64,000 nucleotides of DNA from Sedimentibacter saalensis (GTDB taxonomy: Bacteria > Bacillota > Clostridia > Tissierellales > Sedimentibacteraceae), in NCBI RefSeq assembly GCF_007830175.1, contig NZ_VLKH01000004.1, forward strand, positions 62,001 to 126,000. Direction: 5' to 3'. The position numbers and the translations under genes are program-made. Of the stretch, positions 1-7,828 are shown one piece after another. The first letter of the stretch is position 1, and every line of letters begins with the position of its first letter. The notes under the pieces are model-generated. The model was not told the origin of the DNA. It ran no database searches and saw nothing but the letters and a program-made list of their open reading frames with translations.

Positions 1-361
1 CAGCATTGCTGATTAGACCTATCTTTATTCCATTATCGCGCAATTTTTGAATTGTTTCGACTATTTCAAATTCTACATTAATAAGTGCGTTTTTCATTCT
101 TTCTTTTCTAAAAGCTAACAATTTCTTTTTCTGCATTTCACTTACCGAAAATGGCATGCTATCAACAATTTCATCGATAATTTCTTCTGGACTATTCACA
201 ATGCCAATTGCTCTTCTTTTATATATCATTTCATATTTTGCATATAATTCCCATTCCTCAATAGATAATCCTAGTACATCATTTTCATTCTGTTGTAAAT
301 GATATTTAGGTATAATTAAAGTAAAAAACAAATCAAAGAATATAGCTTCAATGTTCTGCAT
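1..361 (-). CDS. HAD-superfamily hydrolase, N-terminal part (cut by window edge)
   Basis: An open frame reads from an ATG at 361 to the window edge, giving 120 residues. The N-terminus carries FFDLFFTL, which matches HAD motif I with the nucleophile Asp at residue 10. An LISNA segment close to the edge matches motif II. The region between them is helical and charged, as expected for a cap domain. GGGAG lies 8 nt upstream of the ATG and supports the start. HAD enzymes of this type are usually soluble phosphatases of small metabolites, but the substrate cannot be read from this fragment. It resembles the HAD gene at 3709-4419 in layout, so the two may be distant paralogues. Confidence 0.8.
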   Translation of the reverse strand, partial: MQNIEAIFFDLFFTLIIPKYHLQQNENDVLGLSIEEWELYAKYEMIYKRRAIGIVNSPEEIIDEIVDSMPFSVSEMQKKKLLAFRKERMKNALINVEFEIVETIQKLRDNGIKIGLISNA

Positions 362-409
362 GCTAATATTTCTCCCATCACCTTATATAAAGAATTTAGT
401 ATTAGAAAA

Positions 410-1621
410 TTACGTTTCACTTTTATTTAATTTAAAACTATCTATTTTACCCTCAAATATCCACTGAAAAGGAAATGAAAAATGTATCTGTTGAAAAATA
501 GGACTTTCCATATGTTCTAAGATTACTGCAGTAAGTCTAATCGGATATGTATAGTCCACTCCTGTAGCACTTTCCTTTAATGCATAGGCTATACTTCTAT
601 GTATAACGAATAGTTTTTCTTCAGATGTAATATCTGATTGAAGCAAATTTCCAAGTTCACCTAAAATTTTTTCATAAAGTTCTTCCTCTGTTACGGTTTG
701 CTTCAATTTACCGCAAGCTGTAACCCAAGTAACTTTGTTATGTTTTGAAACAATAGCATGTTCTAGATCTAAAGTAAGGATGTAATCGTTATTCACAGCA
801 AAAAATTCCTTTATTTGGTCTACTCCAATACACCATTGATTTTCTGTTCTAATAATATAAGGATTATTCTCCATAACAAAATATTTACTAATTAATTCTT
901 TTGAAATATTTTTTTGACCAACTATTTCTTTTTCAAAACTTTTTAATAGTGTTTTTATTTCTATAGTCATCTGATTATTTATGTATTTTTCTACCATTTC
1001 ATTCTGATTATTATAACTCTCAATGCACTCTTTGGAATTCTCAAAACGTTCATCAGGAAAATTTGCCTTTGGAATTGAAAAGTGGATATTTGCAAATTTC
1101 CACTTGCCATCATCTTTTAAGAGAACTCCACTTAATCTAAGTGGCCATAAGTATTCTCTTTTTTTCTCTAATCGTTGGTGATATGCTAGAGCCAATACCC
1201 AATTAATAAAGGTAATTTTTTGCTTTGGCTTAATTTCAGATTCTTCAATTTTGTTTTTAATAAAATTAAGATAACTCTCATATTTCTCTTGTGTATTTTC
1301 AAAAGTGTATTTAACATTACCTGTAGTAGCAACCCAAGCAACTGTATTTTCATTATTAATATATACATTTTCTAAATCTATTTTGATATCACCCCAATAT
1401 TTCCAGTCACCTATAATCAATGATTTTACTTGTTCAAGACCTAAAAATAGTTCGCCTGTTCCAGTACCAAGAACACATGCATCATCTTTAAAAAGTTCCT
1501 CAACAAAAGCATCAACTTTTTCTATGTCTTTCCCAGTATAACCATTCTGAAACTTTCGAAGGATTTTAATAATCTCTGATTTCTCGTCAACTGTTTTTTG
1601 TAATGTATTTTCGTTTTTCAA
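410..1621 (-). CDS. Tandem NTF2-like (SnoaL-type) protein
   Basis: This 403-aa soluble protein has no signal peptide. It is built from two copies of the same fold, residues about 15-190 and 215-395. Each copy has a conserved Trp-Val-Thr strand followed later by a YPxRL/WPLRL strand and an IHFS(I/F)P strand, the pattern of SnoaL-like or ketosteroid-isomerase-like NTF2 domains. Such domains form cone-shaped pockets that bind or isomerise small ligands, and some only sense them. AAGGGGGAA lies just upstream of the start. The gene stands alone, and function beyond the fold is not recognisable. The duplication is visible directly in the sequence; the family name is by motif resemblance. Confidence 0.7.
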   Translation of the reverse strand: MKNENTLQKTVDEKSEIIKILRKFQNGYTGKDIEKVDAFVEELFKDDACVLGTGTGELFLGLEQVKSLIIGDWKYWGDIKIDLENVYINNENTVAWVATTGNVKYTFENTQEKYESYLNFIKNKIEESEIKPKQKITFINWVLALAYHQRLEKKREYLWPLRLSGVLLKDDGKWKFANIHFSIPKANFPDERFENSKECIESYNNQNEMVEKYINNQMTIEIKTLLKSFEKEIVGQKNISKELISKYFVMENNPYIIRTENQWCIGVDQIKEFFAVNNDYILTLDLEHAIVSKHNKVTWVTACGKLKQTVTEEELYEKILGELGNLLQSDITSEEKLFVIHRSIAYALKESATGVDYTYPIRLTAVILEHMESPIFQQIHFSFPFQWIFEGKIDSFKLNKSET

Positions 1622-1708
1622 AGTTATTCCCCCTTACCCTAATTTTCATTCCTCAAATAATCAAATAAAACAAGTTTTGTTTAACGGTAATTAGTCTTCT
1701 TCTACTAT

Positions 1709-1735
1709 TTTCGATGCTATTTAATAGCATCGAAA
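1709..1735. repeat. Perfect 13-bp inverted repeat
   Basis: Arms TTTCGATGCTATT and AATAGCATCGAAA flank a single central base. It sits between the NTF2-like gene and the YbaK-like remnant. No clear T-run follows on either strand, so it may be a weak terminator or a protein-binding palindrome. Confidence 0.5.
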
Positions 1736-1810
1736 CATGATTGTAAACAAAGAGTATTCTCATTCTTTCAACTCTTCAAATTGGAATTTAACTATGATCA
1801 AAATTAAAAA

Positions 1811-2041
1811 TCAATGTATTCTACTTGATTTACATGTTGTTTTATTAAGTCGAACAAATAAATTTTTAGCCACGAATTCAGCTTTAGGGAGATTCAAAGC
1901 AAGCATTTCGTTAATCGTAAAAGCTGCTTCATGTGAAATTACTTTACACTCTATATTAAACACATTTAAAAGATTTATTATTTCTTGTTTACTTTCCATT
2001 GTTTTCATTTCGTTCATTCCTTTACAACTATTTAACTTCAA
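1811..2041 (-). pseudogene. Truncated YbaK/ProX-like aminoacyl-tRNA deacylase remnant
   Basis: The first 60 or so residues look like the start of a YbaK/ProX prolyl-tRNA editing domain: an HEAAFTINEM segment, then LPKAEFVAKNLFVR, close to the family pattern in which VFTIEEM precedes AKNLFLRD. Family members are about 155-170 aa. Here the match stops abruptly at FVR and the frame ends 12 residues later without the conserved core. I find no continuation in the other two frames down to 1740. A likely start is the ATG giving MKTMESKQ, about 11 codons into the frame. I read it as a 3'-deleted, non-functional copy. Confidence 0.6.
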
Positions 2042-2137
2042 ATTCCTATTTATCGGATTTTAAATATATAATTCTTATGTCACTTTTTACAATTGCGTCA
2101 CAATATTTGAATATTATTTATTTAAAGTAAATCATAT

Positions 2138-2905
2138 TTAAACTTTTACTTTTAAGAAATTGTTTTTTGTAAGCCAAATTATTGAACTTTCCATATCATT
2201 TATATTTGTTTCTATTCCCCAAATTGAGTTTGGAGCATATTCCTCTAAAGCGTTGCAAATTTCTAAAAAATCAATTGTACCTTTTTCAAAACCTAAATGC
2301 TCATCTTGTTGTCCATAATTGTTGTGTAAATGGACAAATCCTATTTGTTTATTAAGTTTTTTAACCCAATCTAAAACGGATGTTTTTGAATTACAATGAG
2401 CATGACCTATATCAAGACATATATTCAAACGACTATCATTTACTGCTGATGCTACTTCAGAAATCAAGTCAGGAGTATGTTCAAGCAGATTTTCTATATA
2501 AAAAACAGTTTCAGCATCTTTATCTCTTAAAAAGTCATCCCAGAATATTTTACTTCTTTTAACCCAATTAGGGGGATAACTTGTTCCAGGTACATAACCA
2601 TGATGAAGAACTATGTTTTTACAACTTAATTTACGAGATATTTCATATGAATATTCAAATCTGTTTTTTGTTGCCTCTCTTATAAGACTGTCTTTACTTC
2701 CAAAGCACAAATCGGCGAAAGAACCATGGATTGAGCGGACTTTTATATTTTTGTAACTTTCTAATTGATTTTTTATTTCATTCGGATAAGTATTAAGATA
2801 TTCAGGGTCATGGAATGCATCAATATCTACATTAAGATTAAACTTTTTACATATATCAACAACTCTTATATATTCGCCGTTGTCACATAATACTATTTCT
2901 TTCAT
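2138..2905 (-). CDS. Sugar phosphate isomerase/epimerase-like TIM-barrel protein
   Basis: This 255-aa cytoplasmic protein has the xylose-isomerase-like (AP endonuclease family 2) barrel pattern. Likely metal ligands are in order: IHGS near residue 59, VLHHG near 100, an ENLLEH segment with Glu near 138, CLDIGHAH near 165, VHLHN near 190 and a terminal IETN. These match the His/Glu/Asp metal site of sugar isomerases/epimerases and endonuclease IV relatives. AGGAGG lies 7 nt before the ATG. A 41-codon open frame with its own strong ribosome site overlaps the start (2883-3008) and may couple its translation. The substrate is unknown. Confidence 0.75.
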   Translation of the reverse strand: MKEIVLCDNGEYIRVVDICKKFNLNVDIDAFHDPEYLNTYPNEIKNQLESYKNIKVRSIHGSFADLCFGSKDSLIREATKNRFEYSYEISRKLSCKNIVLHHGYVPGTSYPPNWVKRSKIFWDDFLRDKDAETVFYIENLLEHTPDLISEVASAVNDSRLNICLDIGHAHCNSKTSVLDWVKKLNKQIGFVHLHNNYGQQDEHLGFEKGTIDFLEICNALEEYAPNSIWGIETNINDMESSIIWLTKNNFLKVKV

Positions 2906-3008
2906 TACAATTACCTCCTGTGAGAAAATTATTGTGATTTCTTTTCATAGAAGCATTTTCATTAAGTTTTTTAATGTCTGTAATATCGCTAATGTTACCT
3001 TCGTTCAT
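2883..3008 (-). CDS. Small 41-aa ORF overlapping the TIM-barrel start
   Basis: An ATG at 3008 is preceded by GAGGAGG with good spacing and opens 41 codons ending in TGA at 2883, 23 bases inside the downstream gene in another frame. The peptide begins MNEGNISDITDIKKLNEN and is polar, with no motif I recognise. Either it is a real small protein or leader that couples translation to the TIM-barrel gene, or it is the 5' remnant of a lost gene. The strong ribosome site favours translation; function is unknown. Confidence 0.4.
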   Translation of the reverse strand: MNEGNISDITDIKKLNENASMKRNHNNFLTGGNCNERNSIM

Positions 3009-3134
3009 GCAACAACCTCCTCATAAGAAATATATATCCATTTCGCAATAATTTACTATTGTGACGTACCATTTGAAGAATGCTAAAACAACTACTATAA
3101 ATTGTAAACTATTGTCTTAAAATTCAATATACCA

Positions 3135-3167
3135 ATGATCTGTAGTGAACAGCTCTCTACAGATCAT
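3135..3167. repeat. 11-bp perfect stem-loop in intergenic region
   Basis: ATGATCTGTAG pairs exactly with CTACAGATCAT across an 11-nt loop. No T-run follows. The rest of 3010-3350 shows no coding frame or other signal I can support. Confidence 0.4.
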
Positions 3168-3350
3168 CAACTGTCAAATCATAATCGTCTTTTGGAAATA
3201 AATACTGGTAAGATGCTTCTGCAGAACCCTAGCATCTGTTTTTTCTCTCTTTTTCCCTTCTAACTAATTCTAACAGCGGACAAGTAATATGTATAAAGTA
3301 AATGTAATATAATCCCATAGCCTCAATTAGCTGTACTACAAATAATGAAT

Positions 3351-3683
3351 TTATCCTATAAGTGTTTCATTAAAAATTGTTATTAAAACATTATCTGGCA
3401 TTTCCTGGTTAAGATAAATCTGTAACATTCCTTTTGGTGTAATCTTAAATTGCTCTAATTGTTGTTTATGTTCTAAAATAGCTCCTGCTTCAATATTTAT
3501 ATGGTCTTTAAATGGAATAATCCGTATGAATTTTTCTCCTACATAAAAACTCGGTAACTTTGCCCATAATTTTTCTTCAATTTCACAAGGAACACTTTGA
3601 ATAATTAGTTTTCTTAAATCAATAAAATAATCTTGAATGTCCACACAATATTTTTTAATATAATCCTGAATATCTTCATTCAT
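3351..3683 (-). CDS. DUF1801/YdhG-like small protein
   Basis: This 110-aa protein has the alpha-beta layout of the DUF1801 (YdhG, CyaY-like fold) family. An N-terminal helix precedes EEKLWAKLPSFYVGEKFIRI, then a short strand INIEAGA and a GMLQIYLNQE segment near the end. Members are small cytoplasmic proteins sometimes called iron chaperone-like, with no firm function. The gene ends 25 bases upstream of the HAD gene start region. No motif suggests catalysis. The assignment rests on overall pattern and length. Confidence 0.55.
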   Translation of the reverse strand: MNEDIQDYIKKYCVDIQDYFIDLRKLIIQSVPCEIEEKLWAKLPSFYVGEKFIRIIPFKDHINIEAGAILEHKQQLEQFKITPKGMLQIYLNQEMPDNVLITIFNETLIG

Positions 3684-3708
3684 CGCCTATTCCTCTACAA
3701 ATTGGACT

Positions 3709-4419
3709 TTAACTAATTACTTCTAATAATTCATTTAGAGATTTAATCTCAATAATATTTTTGTTATTATTATTAATATCATGTTTACGGTTAATAAAAA
3801 CTGGTGTAAAGCCAAAACTTTCTGCCCCTAAAACATCAGCTTTAAAATTATCCCCAACGAAGTAAACTTGTCTCATTTCGATGCTATTATCATACTTTTT
3901 AATATCATCAAATACAATTTTAAATAAATCTTTATGCGGCTTCCTTATTTTATAATCAGCACTAAAATATATATTAATAAAATACTTTTCCAGATCATAT
4001 TGGTTTATAAATTTTTTCATTACATTCTTTTTAAATATGGAATTGCTTAATAAATAAACTGGAATTCCTAATAACTTAAGCTGTTCTAAAGTAGAAATAG
4101 TGTCATCAAACAATTCCGTAGCATTTATTTCAAGTGCACAATTATATAAAATTTCTTCTAGCGGATAATTTACTTTAAATCCATATTTATTCTTAAAATC
4201 TAAAAGTTCCTCTTCAAATGCTAGCTCTGAATTATCCTCGCATCTTTTATCATAAAGTTCTTTCCAATATGTAGCTGCATAATCTAGAAATTCAATTTTA
4301 TCAGTATTTTGTGATAAAATATTTTCATGTAGATAAGATAACCCCAAATTAATATTAAAATCAATATCATGAAGCAATGTCTCAAATAAATCAAAAACAA
4401 TGACTCTAGTTTTTTCCAT
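3709..4419 (-). CDS. HAD-superfamily hydrolase
   Basis: This 236-aa protein shows HAD motifs in order: FDLFETL with the nucleophile Asp10, YLLSNS (motif II) near residue 123, a conserved Lys in RKPHKDLF near 160 (motif III) and FVGDNFKADVLGA near 188 (motif IV). The helical insertion after motif I is the C1 cap of the haloacid dehalogenase/phosphoglycolate phosphatase branch. It should be a Mg2+-dependent phosphatase of a small cytoplasmic metabolite. The Nudix and nucleotidyltransferase genes upstream are on the same strand with gaps of 50-70 bases, so they may share a transcript. The substrate is not predictable. Confidence 0.85.
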   Translation of the reverse strand: MEKTRVIVFDLFETLLHDIDFNINLGLSYLHENILSQNTDKIEFLDYAATYWKELYDKRCEDNSELAFEEELLDFKNKYGFKVNYPLEEILYNCALEINATELFDDTISTLEQLKLLGIPVYLLSNSIFKKNVMKKFINQYDLEKYFINIYFSADYKIRKPHKDLFKIVFDDIKKYDNSIEMRQVYFVGDNFKADVLGAESFGFTPVFINRKHDINNNNKNIIEIKSLNELLEVIS

Positions 4420-4471
4420 AAAACAACTCCATAAATTCTAATTTATATTTTAATTCTCCGCAATTTCATTC

Positions 4472-4990
4472 TTATCTAATTATAATAGTATCAAATTGCT
4501 CTTCATGAAAATAAAAACGTTCTCTTAATAAACTGACATAATCATCTGTTTGGATGAATTGCTTAAATTCATTATATGGTAGATAACGATAATCTATAGT
4601 TTCTCCATCTTGTAATTGAATTTTTGTTTTTTCTTTGTTTATGAATACTATAAAGCATTTATAAATCGAAGGAAAATTCTTATAGTTATAAGAGTATACA
4701 AAATTCAAATCAGAATTCATTACTTCTATTCCAGTTTCTTCCCTTAGTTCTCTGATTGCACCTTGTTCTGGTGTTTCGTTTTTCAAAACTGAACCACCAG
4801 TCACTTCCCACTTTAGAGCAAATAGTTTATTTTTATGTCTTTGAGTCACCAATACTTCATTACTTTCTGTTATCGTATAAATCTCAACAACAATATTATA
4901 AACACCTTCTGGAATAGGTTCATCTCTAAACAGATCAAATCCTAATTTATTACCATCTTTATCATAAGCATCCCATACTTCTCTTGCCAT
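4472..4990 (-). CDS. Nudix hydrolase
   Basis: This 172-aa protein has a complete Nudix box (G-x5-E-x7-REL-x-EE-x-G-I) at about residues 67-89, carrying REL and the catalytic EETG. The N-terminus (EVWDAYDKDGNKLG) and spacing resemble the isopentenyl-diphosphate-isomerase-like/YfcD group of Nudix proteins, which hydrolyse nucleoside diphosphates linked to another moiety. It is cytoplasmic and Mg2+-dependent. It lies between a nucleotidyltransferase and a HAD phosphatase on the same strand, so the three could act on phosphorylated metabolites, but I cannot name the substrate. Confidence 0.88.
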   Translation of the reverse strand: MAREVWDAYDKDGNKLGFDLFRDEPIPEGVYNIVVEIYTITESNEVLVTQRHKNKLFALKWEVTGGSVLKNETPEQGAIRELREETGIEVMNSDLNFVYSYNYKNFPSIYKCFIVFINKEKTKIQLQDGETIDYRYLPYNEFKQFIQTDDYVSLLRERFYFHEEQFDTIIIR

Positions 4991-5059
4991 ATTACACTAC
5001 CTTTCAATTGCTAATTAATATTTTTCATAATATAGTACCTAAACCTATTATCCAATAAA

Positions 5060-5899
5060 TCATAATGAAGAGGGCGAATTTATCTCTCCAATATTACTCA
5101 ATTTCTTTAGTTCATTTACCATATCGCTCCATATTGAAAAAGAATGGTCAATTTCTTCTGATAAACCACCTAACCTAATAACCTCTAATAACTTTTCATT
5201 GCAGCCTTCGGGTTTAATATTGAAATTTTCAATAAAATCAAGTGTTCTTTTTCTACTTGGGAAATAGACTTTATTAATAGCAAACAACGCTTGAAGGAAA
5301 TGGTCAACTGCAATATCCATAGCAAAGTGGTAAAACAGTACATCTTTTCTGACTACTGCACGTTCCAAATCTTCGGTATCATCAAGTTCATCTAAATGGT
5401 ATTGAATAAGTATCTTTCCTAGTTTATCCGGGTACTTGGATAATCTTTTTTTCAAGTTATCTAAAAAATTACTTTTATCATATAAAATATTGATATTTTT
5501 TAACATGGCGCATCTTCCTATTGGATAGTAGTAATTATCCAATTTATCTGGGTATTTACCACTGAGTATAGATTCTACATCTGTTACGGTTTCGTTTACT
5601 GTAAAATACATTAACCAAGTTTCAATTCCGTTTATAAGCACGAAGTCACCTATTCCCCAATGTCCCCCTTCAAAGATATTTACCTTAACTTCTTGTACAT
5701 GGTTACCCAAATGATTTAATATGGCTTGTCTTTTTTCAGGACTAGGTACTATATCACAATATATAAAAATATCAATATCCCCTTCTCCTGCACGTGGAAA
5801 AGAGCTCTTACTACCACATATTCCTATTGATTGTACTTCACTCATTTCTGAAATATTACTTATTAAAATATCTATGATTTTATACGTATCATAAGCCAT
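5060..5899 (-). CDS. Nucleotidyltransferase-fold protein
   Basis: The N-terminus of this 279-aa protein has the polymerase-beta-type signature GS at residues 29-30 followed by D41 and D43 in GDIDIF, the two metal-binding aspartates of nucleotidyltransferases. The remaining 200 residues are mainly helical and resemble the C-terminal part of aminoglycoside- or DUF4037-type nucleotidyltransferases. It could adenylylate a small molecule or protein. No antitoxin-like HEPN partner is adjacent, which argues against an MNT/HEPN module. The ATG at 5899 follows a weak GGAGAT. Confidence 0.7.
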   Translation of the reverse strand: MAYDTYKIIDILISNISEMSEVQSIGICGSKSSFPRAGEGDIDIFIYCDIVPSPEKRQAILNHLGNHVQEVKVNIFEGGHWGIGDFVLINGIETWLMYFTVNETVTDVESILSGKYPDKLDNYYYPIGRCAMLKNINILYDKSNFLDNLKKRLSKYPDKLGKILIQYHLDELDDTEDLERAVVRKDVLFYHFAMDIAVDHFLQALFAINKVYFPSRKRTLDFIENFNIKPEGCNEKLLEVIRLGGLSEEIDHSFSIWSDMVNELKKLSNIGEINSPSSL

Positions 5900-6102
5900 G
5901 ATATCTCCATGAAAATTATTATTTTAATATAATTTCCTATCATTAAAGTAATGTTTAGTTTGTTTTATTCTGCAAATGTGCAACAAATTATTTCGCTCAT
6001 TAAAACAATCATAACTTACTATTATAAAAAATTCCATATGTTTTTAGACCAGTGGGGATGGTTCCACATATTATTAAGTAATTTTGTATAACTAATTTAA
6101 TA

Positions 6103-6198
6103 TTAAATACCCTCACTGAATATTTTACCTACTTTTTTGCTACTATAAAAATCTTTCAGTGCTACCCAATCTTCAATACTATATTCATTATAAACTTC
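6103..6198 (-). other. 31 sense codons in frame after the GNAT stop
   Basis: Directly after the TAA of the GNAT gene the same frame stays open for 31 codons, beginning EVYNEYSIEDWVALKDFY, and ends in TAA at 6103. The composition is protein-like. It may be an ancestral C-terminal extension cut off by a nonsense change, or chance. The rest of 5900-6102 shows no gene. Confidence 0.3.
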
Positions 6199-7065
6199 TT
6201 ATTTGCTCCAGTATGTCCATGTAATCATTGGTTCGTATCCAATTTTGCTATAGAATGAATTACTTCCACCAGTCATATGTGTTGCACCAAGTGGTTTCAT
6301 TCTTCTATACATTTCTGATAATGCAGCAGCTGCAAGACCCTTCTTTCGATACTCTGGTACTGTGCAAAGCGGCTCCATATATGCCAAATGATTTTGCGGT
6401 GTCCACCACATTCCAGCCCAGCATACATAATCGCCATCTTCATTCTGAATTGCTACATCATACTGTGGCGTTGCATGAGGTGAATAATATAAATGATATC
6501 CGCAATCAAGATTCTCATCCCATGGACCTTCTTTTTCATGGTCAAAACCTTTCCAGCAGCATATCAACGCTTTTGCCATATCGTACTTATGGGGTTCCAC
6601 AAAGCTAAAACCTTTTGGCAACTTATAATCTAACTGTTTATTGAAGTCAAAAATCATATCAACATATTCATCAGTTTTTTCAAAGCCTGCATCAATGGCC
6701 GCCTCAGCCACAGCATCCTGACCTTTAAAAATAATGAGTTTCAAATTTCCATCCTTATCAATTAGAGCCTTAGCTGCATGTTCAATCATCTCAGATGCGA
6801 TTTCTTCATATCCTGACCTTAAGCTGAAAAAGGCTTTGCCAAGTTGACTTTCATAGAAACAGAATCCCACAATGTCGCCATCTGCTTCCCAAATCATATT
6901 CCTGTGACTCATTGTCTTATCTGACCAATCAGAGGAAAGCGCATATTCAAAGAATGGAGCTGGAACTCCATTTCTCCAATCTTTTTCATAAATATCAATC
7001 ATAAACTGATATATTGCCATAAAATCTGAAAGAATCATAAATGGCCTTTTGGTTATATTTTTCAT
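6199..7065 (-). CDS. GNAT-family N-acetyltransferase, double domain
   Basis: This 288-aa cytoplasmic protein has its acetyl-CoA binding motif near the C-terminus: EYRKKGLAAAALSEMYRR (about 238-255), followed by a FYSKIGYEP segment typical of the last GNAT strand. The first 130 residues look like a second, degenerate GNAT fold, so this is a two-domain member. The acceptor substrate is unknown; neighbouring genes do not help. A separate GNAT C-terminal fragment lies just upstream (7088-7258). The frame continues open past the stop codon (see 6103-6198). Confidence 0.85.
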   Translation of the reverse strand: MKNITKRPFMILSDFMAIYQFMIDIYEKDWRNGVPAPFFEYALSSDWSDKTMSHRNMIWEADGDIVGFCFYESQLGKAFFSLRSGYEEIASEMIEHAAKALIDKDGNLKLIIFKGQDAVAEAAIDAGFEKTDEYVDMIFDFNKQLDYKLPKGFSFVEPHKYDMAKALICCWKGFDHEKEGPWDENLDCGYHLYYSPHATPQYDVAIQNEDGDYVCWAGMWWTPQNHLAYMEPLCTVPEYRKKGLAAAALSEMYRRMKPLGATHMTGGSNSFYSKIGYEPMITWTYWSK

Positions 7066-7087
7066 ATTGTTGACTCCGATCTTAGAT

Positions 7088-7258
7088 TTATTGTTGGCAC
7101 CATTCAGGTAGTTTTCCCTTTACTGCCCACCATGACTTAAATATTCCGCCTGAAAAACCTAATTGGCTGTAAATACTTGCTGCTTCTGGGTTATGTGTAT
7201 GCAGATATATGAAGTTAACTGATAATCTAAATACGTCATAGGAATATATTTTTCTGAT
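7088..7258 (-). pseudogene. GNAT acetyltransferase C-terminal remnant
   Basis: A 56-codon frame without a start codon ends in TAA at 7088. It contains NPEAASIYSQLGFSGG, the classic final helix and strand of GNAT acetyltransferases, and then a tail ending LPEWCQQ. The frame is blocked upstream by TGA, and no acetyl-CoA motif precedes it. It is the 3' end of a deleted gene. Confidence 0.65.
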
Positions 7259-7288
7259 TCAACAATTTGTTCTAGCGTTTTCATATAA

Positions 7289-7807
7289 CTACCCATTTAG
7301 CTCATGTTCTATTATGATAATTGATTCTTCATTATCACCAATCATTTCAACTGATATCTTTTTGACCACAGTACTAAATATATCATTACATTTATTTACA
7401 TCATCAAATGCTTTATTAAGCAAATCAATAGATGATAAATTTCCAACCGTCATATGTGGAACATAGTCATAGCCTGCATCAAATTGTTTTAGTCTACCTT
7501 TGTATAATCTATCATGAATATTTTTTATTTCATCTATACCTTGTACTACATTTAATAACAAATAATTGCCGTAATTATTTATCTGCTTACTGAACCCTTC
7601 TAATTCCATCTTGAATGGTTGTATGTCACTTAAACACTCTTTCAAATGCAAATTAAGTTCCTCATTAGTTAACTCACTATCAAAAGGAAAAACCAAGGTA
7701 ATATGAGGCAATACTAAGTCTGCTAATGGGTCATATTTCTTACGGATATCATTAATAACATCAATATTTTCAAATTCAGGAAAAATCATAATAGTTCTAA
7801 AACGCAT
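7289..7807 (-). CDS. 2'-5' RNA ligase-like 2H phosphoesterase
   Basis: This protein of 172 aa has the two HxT motifs of the 2H phosphoesterase family, PHITLVFP near residue 36 and VPHMTVGN near 120. The family comprises LigT/ThpR-like RNA ligases and cyclic phosphodiesterases that act on 2',3'-cyclic phosphates or 2'-5' linkages in the cytoplasm. The frame can be extended to a GTG at 7813, but AGGAG sits 8 nt before the ATG at 7807, so that start is preferred. The small size fits the single-domain branch. The natural substrate is not known. Confidence 0.8.
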   Translation of the reverse strand: MRFRTIMIFPEFENIDVINDIRKKYDPLADLVLPHITLVFPFDSELTNEELNLHLKECLSDIQPFKMELEGFSKQINNYGNYLLLNVVQGIDEIKNIHDRLYKGRLKQFDAGYDYVPHMTVGNLSSIDLLNKAFDDVNKCNDIFSTVVKKISVEMIGDNEESIIIIEHELNG

Positions 7808-7828
7808 AACCACATCTCCTTTCTGATT

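Noticed and set aside
1811..2041. TGA at the end of the YbaK-like fragment as selenocysteine
   Set aside because: The sequence after the TGA does not resume the family pattern, and no catalytic Cys is expected there.
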